NCBI GenBank assembly: GCA_023433515.1
Contig: JAEZCN010000198.1
Coordinates: forward strand, 1 to 12,894
Length of the DNA stretch: 12,894 nt
Direction: 5' to 3'
Source: Pseudomonadota bacterium
GTDB lineage: Bacteria; Pseudomonadota; Gammaproteobacteria; Steroidobacterales; Steroidobacteraceae
Position 1 is the stretch's first letter. Each line of letters begins with the position of its first letter. Both the position numbers and the translations under genes were made by a program. Under the pieces are notes generated by a model, which was given only the letters and a program-made list of their open reading frames with translations, did not search any database and was not told the origin of the DNA. This document shows positions 4,192 to 12,256 of this stretch, in pieces.

Positions 4192-6222
4192 GTGGTAGCG
4201 AGCGTGGAAAAGCCCGTGGAATCGTTGCGCCTGCGCTTGCTCGGCAGCCTGGAAGTGTCGCGAAATGGCGAAGTCCTGAAGCTCCCGGCGTCGCGCAAGG
4301 TGCGTGCGCTGCTCGGCTATCTCGTGCTCGCCGCCCGGCCGGCGACCCGGTCGCAGATCTGCGAGCTGCTGTGGGACGTCCCCAACGACCCGCGCGGCGA
4401 GTTGCGCTGGTGCCTGTCGAAGATCCGCGGACTCATCGACGACGAGGAGCACACCCGCGTCGTCGCGTCGGGCAATTCGATCCGGCTCGACCTGTCGGAT
4501 TGCCGCGTGGATGCGCTGGACGCGACGCGCGCGCCCGAGCACGGCATCCGCAAGCTGAGCGCCGAGTCGCAGCGCGAGCTCGCTGGGTTGTTCGCCGGCG
4601 ATCTGCTCGAAGGGCTCGAAATCGCCCGCAGTCCGATGTTCGATGCCTGGATCACGGCGGAGCGCCGCCGCTTCCGCGGCATCCACACGGTACTGCTCGA
4701 GAATCTTTCGCGCGCATTGCCGCACACCGAGGCCGCGCCCTACCTGGAGCAGTGGCTCAAGCTCTCCCCGTTCGATCGCAGCGCCCACGAGTTGCTGCTG
4801 ACCTCCCTCGCGCTGCAGAACCGTATCGCCGAGGGCGAGGCCCATCTCGCCAGCGCCATCAAACTATTCGAGGCGGACGGGCTCGAGACCGCGCCGCTGC
4901 GCGAGATGTGGCGCCAGGCGCGCGGCAAGGCCGCCGCCACCCGCGCACCCGGTCCCGCGCACGAGATCGTCAGCGCCAGCCTGATCGAGACGACGCCGGT
5001 CGAAATCGCGCGCGTGACGCCCTCGCCGGCCGAGCATCGCCGCGCATCGATCGCGGTGATGCCGTTCGACGACCGATCGAGCGATGCCGACCGGCGCGGC
5101 GGTGCGGCCGATGCCCTCGCCTACGACGTGACGACACGCCTCGCGAAACTGCGAAGCATGTTCGTGATCGCGCAGGGCAGCACGTTCGCGCTGCGCGATC
5201 GCAACATCGGACCCGAGGAAGCCGGGCGCATGCTCAACGTGGACTACGTGGTCAGCGGCTCCGTGCGCCGCACCGACAAACGTATCCACGTCGGCGCGGA
5301 GCTCGTCGAGACGCGCACCGCGCGCATCATCTGGGCCGACGTGTTCGACGAGAAACTCGAAGGAGCTCTGGACGTCCTCGACGAGCTCGGCAACCGTATC
5401 GTCGCCTCCGTCGCGCACGAGATCGAGATGCTCGAGCGCAATCGCGCCATCCTCAAGCCACCGACGTCGCTCGACGCGTGGGAAGCGCATCACCGCGGCC
5501 TGTGGCACGTCTACCGTTTCAACAAGGCCGACAACGAGCGCGCGCGGCAGTTCTTCGCGCAGGCCGTCGAGCTCGATCCGACCTTCGCGCGCGCGTACGC
5601 GGGCCTGTCGTTCGCGCACTTCCAGAATGCGTTCCTCGGCTGGAAGAATCCAGAACCCGAGATCGACCGCGCCTTCGAGGCGGCGGGCAGGAGCGTCATG
5701 ATCGACGACCGCGATCCGGCGGCGCACTGGGCCATGGGCCGCGCACTGTGGCTGAGAGGCAAGCAGGACCAGGCGGTGACCGAACTGGAACGCTCGGTGG
5801 ACCTGAGCCCTAACTACGCAATGGCGCACTACACGCTGGCGTTCGTGCACGGGCAGTCGGGGGATCCGCGCGCCGCGATCTCGTTCTCGGATCATTCCCG
5901 GCACCTGTCGCCGTTCGATCCCCTGCTGTTCGCGATGCTAGCCTCGCGCTCGATCAGCCTCGTGCGGCTCGGTGAATACGAGCAGGCGGCCGACTGGGCC
6001 ATCAAGGCCGCGGCGCGGCCCAATGCGCATCACCACATCATGGCCATCGCGGCGTTTTCGCTGGCGCTCGCCGGCAGGATCACCGAGGCCCACGAATACA
6101 CCCGCAAGATCCGCGAGCGAGTGTCCGACTACAGCATTGGTGATTTTCTGGCTGCGTTCCGCTTCGGGCCCGATGCCGACGCCACGTTCCGGCAGGCAGC
6201 CGGAAAAATCGGCATGGCATGA
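4192..6222 (+). CDS. Winged-helix / BTAD-like / TolB-N-like / TPR transcriptional regulator
   Basis: A 676-residue soluble protein with four parts. Residues about 11-100 are an OmpR/SARP-type winged helix (LRLRLLGSLEVSRNG, RSQICELLW, LRWCLSKIRGLID). Residues about 105-245 are helical and BTAD-like, as in SARP regulators. After a linker, about 284-395 match the FlgO/TolB-N-like domain often found after cyclase or winged-helix modules (IAVMPFDD 287-294, DYVVSGSVRR 351-360, WADVFDEKLE 381-390). About 430-635 are TPR-like repeats (AVELDP 458-463; ELERSVDLSP 531-540; HLSPFDP 571-577). There is no membrane helix, cyclase or kinase domain, so it is probably a DNA-binding regulator whose TPR part senses a partner or ligand, comparable to HilA-type wHTH-TPR proteins. 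GTG start; an in-frame TAG lies just upstream. It is divergent from the methyltransferase, its most likely target. The effector is unknown. Confidence 0.88.
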   Translation: MVASVEKPVESLRLRLLGSLEVSRNGEVLKLPASRKVRALLGYLVLAARPATRSQICELLWDVPNDPRGELRWCLSKIRGLIDDEEHTRVVASGNSIRLDLSDCRVDALDATRAPEHGIRKLSAESQRELAGLFAGDLLEGLEIARSPMFDAWITAERRRFRGIHTVLLENLSRALPHTEAAPYLEQWLKLSPFDRSAHELLLTSLALQNRIAEGEAHLASAIKLFEADGLETAPLREMWRQARGKAAATRAPGPAHEIVSASLIETTPVEIARVTPSPAEHRRASIAVMPFDDRSSDADRRGGAADALAYDVTTRLAKLRSMFVIAQGSTFALRDRNIGPEEAGRMLNVDYVVSGSVRRTDKRIHVGAELVETRTARIIWADVFDEKLEGALDVLDELGNRIVASVAHEIEMLERNRAILKPPTSLDAWEAHHRGLWHVYRFNKADNERARQFFAQAVELDPTFARAYAGLSFAHFQNAFLGWKNPEPEIDRAFEAAGRSVMIDDRDPAAHWAMGRALWLRGKQDQAVTELERSVDLSPNYAMAHYTLAFVHGQSGDPRAAISFSDHSRHLSPFDPLLFAMLASRSISLVRLGEYEQAADWAIKAAARPNAHHHIMAIAAFSLALAGRITEAHEYTRKIRERVSDYSIGDFLAAFRFGPDADATFRQAAGKIGMA

Positions 6223-6296
6223 CCATGATTTTGCTGAGTTTCGGCGTCTAACTCGCGATGCGTCATTGCCCCACGAGTGGGCCGGCGCAGGTGCGA

Positions 6297-6326
6297 TTGA
6301 CGCCCCTTCGAGGGCTGTGATCTATT
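6297..6326 (+). promoter_or_regulatory. Candidate sigma-70 promoter of the secreted protein gene
   Basis: TTGACG (6297-6302) and TCTATT (6321-6326) are 18 bases apart, with TG one base before the -10 box (extended -10). The start codon is 20 bases downstream, leaving room for the GGGGG ribosome site at 6336-6340 but implying a very short leader. The match is by eye only. Confidence 0.35.
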
Positions 6327-6345
6327 GGTTTCACTGGGGGTGCGT

Positions 6346-6702
6346 ATGAAGACTTTCCGGAGCGCGTTGATTCTCTGCACTTTGTTAGGCGCCGCCGGCT
6401 CGGCCAGTGCGCAGATCCACCTGCCGGATCCCAGCGCGCCGGGCGCCACGCCCGACAACGCGGTCCGCGTCATCGGTACCTCCGAGGTCATGGTGGACCG
6501 GTACATCCGACGCTGGCTGCGCCAGCACTACCCGAATTGGGGCGCGGAGCCTCATGAAATGACCGACATCGGCATGCAGCGGTATGCCGTCGTCTACATC
6601 ACGCCGCCCAGCGGAACCAACGCCGCTCCCCGCCGCGTTTACTTCCGGCTGGCCACGTCGATCCACGACGACGACGACGCGGTCATGCCCTCCCGCTTCT
6701 GA
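6346..6702 (+). CDS. Small exported protein of unknown function
   Basis: A 118-residue protein with a clear Sec signal peptide: basic MKTFR, hydrophobic ALILCTLLGAAG and an Ala-Ser-Ala cleavage site before Q23. The mature part is about 96 residues, rich in Pro near its start (IHLPDPSAPGATPDN). A central conserved-looking block (SEVMVDRYIRRWLRQHYPNW) is followed by a beta-like segment (RYAVVYITPP, RRVYFRLATS) and an acidic DDDDD near the end. It contains no mature cysteine, lipobox or membrane segment, so it should be free in the periplasm or secreted. The ATG is chosen over a frame start seven codons earlier because the signal peptide begins here and GGGGG lies five bases upstream. It follows the regulator by 123 bases on the same strand but probably has its own promoter, and is convergent with the helicase. 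I do not recognise the family. Confidence 0.8.
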   Translation: MKTFRSALILCTLLGAAGSASAQIHLPDPSAPGATPDNAVRVIGTSEVMVDRYIRRWLRQHYPNWGAEPHEMTDIGMQRYAVVYITPPSGTNAAPRRVYFRLATSIHDDDDAVMPSRF

Positions 6703-6725
6703 GGGCCAGGCGACCGCCCGGCTAC

Positions 6726-6745
6726 GATCTTCCTTCAAGATTTTT
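6726..6745 (+). terminator. Weak stem with T-run, possible terminator of the exported-protein gene
   Basis: GATCTT (6726-6731) and AAGATT (6737-6742) can pair around a 5-base loop, with TTTTT at 6741-6745. The stem is short and AT-rich, so it is marginal, but it is the only stem/T-run arrangement in the convergent gap, 24 bases past the stop. Confidence 0.4.
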
Positions 6746-6762
6746 GGCCGTTCGCGAATTAT

Positions 6763-6869
6763 TGTCGAATTGGGGTGGGAGAAATCCCGATCTCGCGACA
6801 CATCCATGTAGTCGCGTGCATTTGCACGCCGAGGACGGTCAAAGTCGTGCCATGGACGGCACATGGACC
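6763..6869. other. Structured convergent intergenic region with several small hairpins
   Basis: No gene is seen here. TGTCG (6763-6767) pairs with CGACA (6796-6800) and encloses GGGA-GAAA-TCCC (6777-6788), which has a GNRA-type tetraloop. GCGTGCA/TGCACGC (6814-6829) and GTGCC/GGCAC (6847-6862) form two further stems. CATGGAC is repeated at 6851-6857 and 6862-6868, 11 bases apart. None has a convincing T-run for the minus-strand helicase transcript. Confidence 0.35.
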
Positions 6870-6895
6870 GCCCGCCTGGACATCCAGCCTTGAAT

Positions 6896-9800
6896 TCAGG
6901 AAGCCCGCGATGAAGCGGGAACCAGGTTTTTCCTGAGCAGCGCCTGCCGGGCTTCCCATTCGCGACCCGGCTCCATCGCAACGATGAAATTGGATTCGCC
7001 GCCCGCGTGGATCGCGACCGGCACGCCATCGCGATAAAGCACGCGGTTCTTCGCGAGCGCGGGCACCCGCTCGCCCGGCGTGATGATGCCGGTGAGGTTG
7101 AGCGGATCCGCCGCGCTCAGCGAAACGAAATCGCCCTTGGGTTCCTGCCTGCGGATGGCGCGCAACGACGCGACCGCATCCGGCAGCGCGTATTGCTCGC
7201 CCGCCATGCCCGCGACGAAGCGGCCACCGCGGATCTTTCCCTGCGCTTCGAGCCGCCGGAACACGCGCAGCAGCGCGTGCCAGGGCGGCAGCCAGTCCGC
7301 CTCGCGTTCGAGCACGCGGCGGAACACGACGCCGTAACGGCGCAGCAGGATCTCGGCCACCTGCTCGAGCGCCGCGGTGTCTTCGGTCTTGTGGCCCTTG
7401 CGGATCAGGCTCCAGCGCCCGGCATCCTCGAGCCCGAACAGCGCGACGCGGCGGCGGCGCGCGACGAGCTGTCGTTTCTTGTCCGAGGGAATCAGCAACG
7501 CGCGCAGTCCGCTGAAGCTGTCGGCATTGACGAGGCCCGCGGAGACCAGCTCGCCGAGCGCGGTCTCGGCCTGCGAGCGCAGTAGTTTGGTGCCGCTCAC
7601 GAGGTCGTCGAAGAAGGACGCGCCGTTTTCCCTGAAATAGTCGTGCATCGCGCGCGCGCCGTGTGAGAGCTGCAGTTCTTCGTGCGGCGCGGCCGCCAGC
7701 GCGTTCCACAGCGACCAGTTCTTCCGGGTGACGAGTGCGATCGGCGTCGTACGCACCGGCGCGGCGCCCGCGCTCTTCGCGGGTGTCAGTCGCGCCCAGA
7801 GCGCACGCCCGGAGAGACACAGGCTGTCGAGCCAGTGCGGATCGTATTCGTTGAGGCGCGCGGGCAGGATGTCGCCCTCCCACGCGGCGGCCGGCATTTC
7901 GTATCCCTCGAGTTGCGCGATGACCGCGGCGAGACTCTCGGTCCCTTCGGGCTTCGGCACGCGCGTCACGCCCTGCCACTCGAGCAGGAAACGCATGAAG
8001 TCCGCGGGCGACACGGGCTCGATCTCGGCGCGCAGCGTCTTGATGGTGTAGCGGTTGATGCGCGCGAGCAGGCGCCGCTCGCACCACTCGAGCGTGGCCT
8101 CGGGAGTGAACTGGCCGCGCAGCACGAACCCCTCGCTCTCCAGTTCGAGCAACGTCACGTCGATGTCGGTCGACCCCAGGGCGAGCGAGTCGGCGAGATC
8201 GCGCGCGGTGACCGGGCCGAGCGCCTGCAGCCGGCCGCGCACGAGCTCGCGGATGGCATCCTCGCGCGACCAGGTCTTCGCGGCATGGTCCGCGGGTGCG
8301 CTGATCTGCGGATCGATCCGGCCCTGCGGGTAGATAGCCTGGATCATCGGCAGACATTCGGCGCAGACCCAGAAGGTGTGCGTACCGTCGGTGAGGCGTG
8401 TGGCGCGGTTCGCGGCGATCAGCGCCTCGAGATGGCGCGTCCAGTTGTTGGAGTTGCCCTCGGCTTCCGTGACGAGGCCCTGGGTGTTGAGCGCGTCGTG
8501 CAGCTCGTCGGGTGTCGCGGCGTCGGGCCACGCTTCCTCGCGCACCTGGGTGATGGCCGCGGGATCGAGCCGGCCCATGTCCGCCGCGGTTTCGGGGTCG
8601 AGCCAGCGGCGCTGGGAAACGGCGTTCGTGCGGCGCTCTTCGAGTGGCGCATCGTCGAGGAAGGCATAGGGCCGCGCGCCGAGGATTTCCGCGGCGAGCG
8701 GCGAAGGTTGCGGTAGGTCGCGCGCGACGACCTTGATCTCGCCGCCCTCGAGACCGCGCAGCAGGTTTCTGAGGCCATCGATGTCCATGGCCTCGTGCAG
8801 GCAGTCCTGCAGCGTCTGCTTCACCAGCGGGTGATCGGGGATCTCGCGCGGACCGGAGAGGTTCTCGGCGCAGGCGATCTGGTCGGGGAAGACGACCGCG
8901 ATCAGATCTTCGGCCGCCATGCGCTGGATGTTGGGCGGCGTGCGCTTGCCGCCGGACGACCGGCGGATGGCGAGCGAGATGCTCGCATTCCAGCGCCAGC
9001 GCGCGCCGAACATCGGGGAGTCGAGCATCGCCTGGATGAGCGTGTCCTCGACGGTCTTGCTGTTGAGGAAGCGCGCGACGCTTTCGAGTTCGAAGCTGTG
9101 CGTCTCGCCGAGCGACAGCACGATCGCGTCCTCGGTGGCCGCGGCCTGCAGCTCGAAGTTGAACGTGCGGCAGAACTTCTTGCGCAGCGCGAGTCCGAAG
9201 GCGCGGTTCACGCGCGCGCCGAACGGCGCGTGGATGACGAGCTGCATGCCACCGGATTCGTCGAAGAATCGTTCGAACACGAGCGTGTCGAGGGTCGGTA
9301 GTCGGGTCAGCACCGCTTTCGCGCCGGCGAGGTATTCGACGAGCTGGCGGGCCGCGGGCTCGGGTAGCTGGTAACGCGTCGCCGCGTTTTCGATCGCGCT
9401 CGCCAGCGTCTGCGCATTGACCTCGGGCAGCAGCGCTTCGATGTCGGCGCGCAGCCGCGAGACGGCTGCGGACAGTTCATCGGTGCGCGCGGGCGCTTCG
9501 CCGAGCCAGAATGGAATCGTGGGGGGCTGGCCCTTCGCGTCTTCCACCCGCACGCGGCCGGCCTCGACACGCAGGATGCGGTACGACGTGTTGCCGAGCT
9601 GGAAGACGTCGCCCGCAAGGCTTTCGATCGCGAAGTCTTCGTTGAGCGTGCCGACGAAGATGCCGGCGGGCTCGAGGATCACCTGGTAATCGGCGTTGTC
9701 CGGGATCGCGCCGCCGCAGGTGATCGCGGTGAGCCGCGCGCCCTTGCGCGCGCGCAGCACCTTGTTGACGGCATCGCGGTGTAGATAGGCTCCGCGACGG

Positions 9801-11182
9801 CCGCGCTGCGTGGCGATGCCGTCGGCGAGCATGCGCACGACGGCGTCGAAGTCCTTGCGCTCGAGGTTGCGGTACGGCCAGGCGCGGCGCACGAGCTCGA
9901 ACAACTCGTCTTCGCCGTATTCGCGCGCGGAGACTTCGGCGACGATCTGCTGCGACAACACGTCGAGCGGGTGCTCGGGGATCTGCAGCGCGTCGAGTTC
10001 GCCGCGCCGCACGGCATCCAGCAGTGCGGTGCAGTCGACCAGCTCGTCGCGGCTCGCCGGAAAGATGCGGCCCTTCGGCACGCCGCCGACCGAGTGATTG
10101 GCGCGGCCGACACGCTGCAGGAAGGTCGAGATGCTGCGCGGGCTGCCGAGCTGGCAGACGAGCTCCACGTCGCCGATGTCGATGCCGAGCTCGAGCGATG
10201 CGGTGGCGACCATGACCTTGAGCGACCCGGCCTTCAGGCGCTGTTCGGCGTCGAAACGCGTCTCCTTCGAAAGCGATCCGTGATGCGCGGCGACCGCGGT
10301 TTCACCGAGGCGCTCTGCGAGATGACGCGAGACCCGCTCGACCATGCGGCGCGTGTTCGCGAAGACCAGCGTGGTGTGGTGCTCGCTGATCAACTGTGCG
10401 AGCTGATCGTAAACGAGGCCCCAGGCTTCCCCCGACATCACCGCCTCGAGCGGCACCGGCGGGATCACGAGGTTGATGTCGCGCTCCCGAACGTGCCCAC
10501 TGTTGACGATGGTGGTATTGGGGGCAGCCCCCACCAGGAACCGGGCGACGACTTCGATGGGCTTCTGGGTCGCGGAGAGACCGATGCGCTGGATCGGTTG
10601 CGCGGCGTTCGACGCGAGGCGCTCGAGGGTGAGCGCGAGGTGAGCGCCGCGCTTGGTCTGCGCGACGGCATGGATTTCGTCGACGATCACGGTGCGCACC
10701 GTCGAAAGCATCTCGCGCCCGGACACGCTGGTGAGCAGTAGATAGAGCGACTCGGGCGTCGTCACGAGGATGTGCGGGGGGACGCGCCGCATCATCGCGC
10801 GCTCGGTCTGCGACGTGTCGCCCGTGCGCACCTGCGCGCGGATCGGAGGCGCCTGCAGGCCGAGCGAGATCAATTCCTTCGAAATGCCCTCGAGCGGCGC
10901 ATCGAGATTGCGCTGGATGTCGTTCGACAGAGCCTTGAGCGGCGACACGTACACGACACGCGTGACGTCCTGCAGTTGCCCCGCCGCGCCCTCGCGCATC
11001 AGCGAATCGATCGCCGCGAGGAACGCCGCCAGCGTCTTGCCCGAGCCCGTCGGCGCCGCGATCAGCGCATGCCCGCCGCCCGCGATGGCGGGCCAGGCAT
11101 CGAGCTGTGCGGCGGTGGCGCCGCCGGGAAACGCGTGAGAAAACCACGCCTGTACGGCGGGATGGAACTGGGGGAGCGGCAT
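6896..11182 (-). CDS. lhr: Lhr-type large superfamily 2 DNA helicase
   Basis: A 1428-residue ATP-dependent helicase of the Lhr family, a DNA repair-associated 3'-5' translocase. N-terminal motifs are complete: Walker A APTGSGKT (43-50), motif Ia VSPLKALSND (79-88), TTPESL (141-146), Walker B DEIH (168-171) and motif III SAT (203-205). The second RecA domain contains TTLVFANTRR, ATASLELGIDIG and QRVGRANH (motif VI). The Lhr core continues with winged-helix and beta-rich parts, including the downstream block WEGDILPARLNEYDPHWLD. A long C-terminal region follows, ending near LLRKNLVPASSRAS; it corresponds to the extension present in full-length Lhr (about 1500 residues in E. coli and mycobacteria) and absent from the short ligase-associated form of about 800. 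In E. coli that extension has been linked to uracil-DNA glycosylase activity, which I cannot verify here. No ligase, exonuclease or phosphoesterase gene is adjacent. AAGG lies eight bases before the ATG. Confidence 0.93.
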   Translation of the reverse strand: MPLPQFHPAVQAWFSHAFPGGATAAQLDAWPAIAGGGHALIAAPTGSGKTLAAFLAAIDSLMREGAAGQLQDVTRVVYVSPLKALSNDIQRNLDAPLEGISKELISLGLQAPPIRAQVRTGDTSQTERAMMRRVPPHILVTTPESLYLLLTSVSGREMLSTVRTVIVDEIHAVAQTKRGAHLALTLERLASNAAQPIQRIGLSATQKPIEVVARFLVGAAPNTTIVNSGHVRERDINLVIPPVPLEAVMSGEAWGLVYDQLAQLISEHHTTLVFANTRRMVERVSRHLAERLGETAVAAHHGSLSKETRFDAEQRLKAGSLKVMVATASLELGIDIGDVELVCQLGSPRSISTFLQRVGRANHSVGGVPKGRIFPASRDELVDCTALLDAVRRGELDALQIPEHPLDVLSQQIVAEVSAREYGEDELFELVRRAWPYRNLERKDFDAVVRMLADGIATQRGRRGAYLHRDAVNKVLRARKGARLTAITCGGAIPDNADYQVILEPAGIFVGTLNEDFAIESLAGDVFQLGNTSYRILRVEAGRVRVEDAKGQPPTIPFWLGEAPARTDELSAAVSRLRADIEALLPEVNAQTLASAIENAATRYQLPEPAARQLVEYLAGAKAVLTRLPTLDTLVFERFFDESGGMQLVIHAPFGARVNRAFGLALRKKFCRTFNFELQAAATEDAIVLSLGETHSFELESVARFLNSKTVEDTLIQAMLDSPMFGARWRWNASISLAIRRSSGGKRTPPNIQRMAAEDLIAVVFPDQIACAENLSGPREIPDHPLVKQTLQDCLHEAMDIDGLRNLLRGLEGGEIKVVARDLPQPSPLAAEILGARPYAFLDDAPLEERRTNAVSQRRWLDPETAADMGRLDPAAITQVREEAWPDAATPDELHDALNTQGLVTEAEGNSNNWTRHLEALIAANRATRLTDGTHTFWVCAECLPMIQAIYPQGRIDPQISAPADHAAKTWSREDAIRELVRGRLQALGPVTARDLADSLALGSTDIDVTLLELESEGFVLRGQFTPEATLEWCERRLLARINRYTIKTLRAEIEPVSPADFMRFLLEWQGVTRVPKPEGTESLAAVIAQLEGYEMPAAAWEGDILPARLNEYDPHWLDSLCLSGRALWARLTPAKSAGAAPVRTTPIALVTRKNWSLWNALAAAPHEELQLSHGARAMHDYFRENGASFFDDLVSGTKLLRSQAETALGELVSAGLVNADSFSGLRALLIPSDKKRQLVARRRRVALFGLEDAGRWSLIRKGHKTEDTAALEQVAEILLRRYGVVFRRVLEREADWLPPWHALLRVFRRLEAQGKIRGGRFVAGMAGEQYALPDAVASLRAIRRQEPKGDFVSLSAADPLNLTGIITPGERVPALAKNRVLYRDGVPVAIHAGGESNFIVAMEPGREWEARQALLRKNLVPASSRAS

Positions 11183-11289
11183 GAGCCAAACCTTATCGGC
11201 GGCTGGCCGGGGCGTCCATACAGGTGTGGCGGCGGTGAATTACTGGATGAACAAGTGTCTGAATTCCCGGCCGATTCGCTCGATCGCCG

Positions 11290-12168
11290 CTACTTCGCAT
11301 CCTCGCAGGGATCTTCCGCGGAATCCCACACCATCCACTCGTCGCCCTTTTTCTTCCCCGGCGGCAGGAACACCGCGGCCACGGCACCGCATTCCGTGGC
11401 GCCTTTCCCGGGTATGCGACACAGGCCGAGTCTCCCCTCGTCATCCTCGAACCAGCGGTCGTCGAACGGCGCCGCCGCATTGGAAAAGCGCGTGGCGATC
11501 AGCCCCTGGAGCGCAGCGACTTCCTTCGGAGGTGCTTCGAGTACTTTCCACTGATTTTCCATGCGCATGGGCCAGCACGCCATCGGCAAACCATCGACCT
11601 CGGGCGGCAATTGCGATTCGTCGAACTCCGGCGCATCGGTCATCGTCAGGGCCAGCGGGGGTGTTCGATGTTCGCGCAGGTAGTGAACCGCGAAACCAGC
11701 GTCCGTCCAGCGCACCGTGCCGGAACAGATGTTCGTCGTGTAGATAGTCGCATCATTCGCGACCGCGTCCACGAGATCCTGTCGCTGCACTTCGGGCGGT
11801 TCCGCGTCCGGCCAACGTTTTCCCGTTTTCCAGTCCTTCCCCAGGTCCTCGTTTGCGAATACGAGAAGCTCCTCGCCCTCCCGCGCGAGTTCCGGAAAGA
11901 AACCGGTGCAGGTCGATGCTTCGAAGTAGGTGTGCATCGTGAATTCCGCCCCGATGTCGCCCTTCCACACCCGCCCCACGCTGAACTTCACGATGATGCG
12001 AGGCTCGAAGCGAACCTTGTCGATTACGATGACTTCTTCGACCCGGCCCGCGAGCACGACATCCGCCTGTCGCAGCGCGCGTTGCGGAGTCTGGAATCTG
12101 CAACTGCACGCGTCAGCGGGCGGTGCGATCCACAAGGCCGTCAGCCCGACCAGGATTGCGAAACGCAT
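11290..12168 (-). CDS. Exported protein with TIMP/NTR-like N-terminal Cys-Ser-Cys
   Basis: A 292-residue secreted protein. The signal peptide is MRFAILVGLTALWIAPPADA, and cleavage after Ala-Asp-Ala would leave Cys21-Ser-Cys23 as the mature N-terminus. What follows fits the OB-fold of bacterial TIMP/netrin-like proteins: ADVVLAGRVEEV (35-46), KFSVGRVWKGDIG (61-73), then STCTGFF with C87, EELLVFANEDLG (99-110) and TTNICSGTVRW with C148. In animal TIMPs a free N-terminal Cys chelates the zinc of metalloproteases; whether this protein inhibits anything is not known. The C-terminal half (from about 160) adds C198, C250, C260 and C288 and ends acidic. The site lacks a proper lipobox, so a lipoprotein is less likely. 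GGAGG (12178-12182) precedes the ATG by nine bases. It lies 107 bases upstream of the helicase start on the same strand and 88 bases after the DUF418 gene. Confidence 0.83.
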   Translation of the reverse strand: MRFAILVGLTALWIAPPADACSCRFQTPQRALRQADVVLAGRVEEVIVIDKVRFEPRIIVKFSVGRVWKGDIGAEFTMHTYFEASTCTGFFPELAREGEELLVFANEDLGKDWKTGKRWPDAEPPEVQRQDLVDAVANDATIYTTNICSGTVRWTDAGFAVHYLREHRTPPLALTMTDAPEFDESQLPPEVDGLPMACWPMRMENQWKVLEAPPKEVAALQGLIATRFSNAAAPFDDRWFEDDEGRLGLCRIPGKGATECGAVAAVFLPPGKKKGDEWMVWDSAEDPCEDAK

Positions 12169-12221
12169 GCGACAAATCCTCCGTGGTTAGCCAGCGCGAA
12201 CGTACAACGCACGGCCACGCT

Positions 12222-12239
12222 GCGTCGGGTCTGCGACGC
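12222..12239 (-). terminator. GC hairpin after the DUF418 gene
   Basis: GCGTCG (12222-12227) pairs with CGACGC (12234-12239) around a 6-base loop, 17 bases past the stop of the minus-strand membrane protein gene. No T-run follows, so it is a weak terminator at best and readthrough into the gene at 11290-12168 is possible. Confidence 0.3.
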
Positions 12240-12256
12240 CGGGAAAGCGCAATGCC

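Noticed and set aside
4147..4845. The minus-strand methyltransferase frame stays open 233 codons upstream of the chosen start.
   Set aside because: It lies wholly antisense to the winged-helix regulator, is compositionally odd, and the ATG at 4146 has a strong GGAGGAG site and begins the recognisable family N-terminus.
4371..5813. A 480-codon plus-strand frame inside the regulator gene.
   Set aside because: It is Arg-rich and low in hydrophobic structure, typical of a shifted frame in GC-rich coding DNA; the overlapping frame has clear domains.
4864..5904. A 346-codon minus-strand frame antisense to the regulator.
   Set aside because: Its composition is a mirror of GC-rich codon bias, with no recognisable domain and no ribosome site noted.
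6759..8531. A 590-codon minus-strand frame overlapping the end of the helicase gene.
   Set aside because: Its product is Arg/Ala-rich with no motif; the helicase frame on the same strand is clearly the coding one.
11183..11289. Search for a promoter or gene in the gap upstream of the helicase.
   Set aside because: No convincing -35/-10 pair with proper spacing and no coding frame; only the AAGG ribosome site near the start codon is supported.
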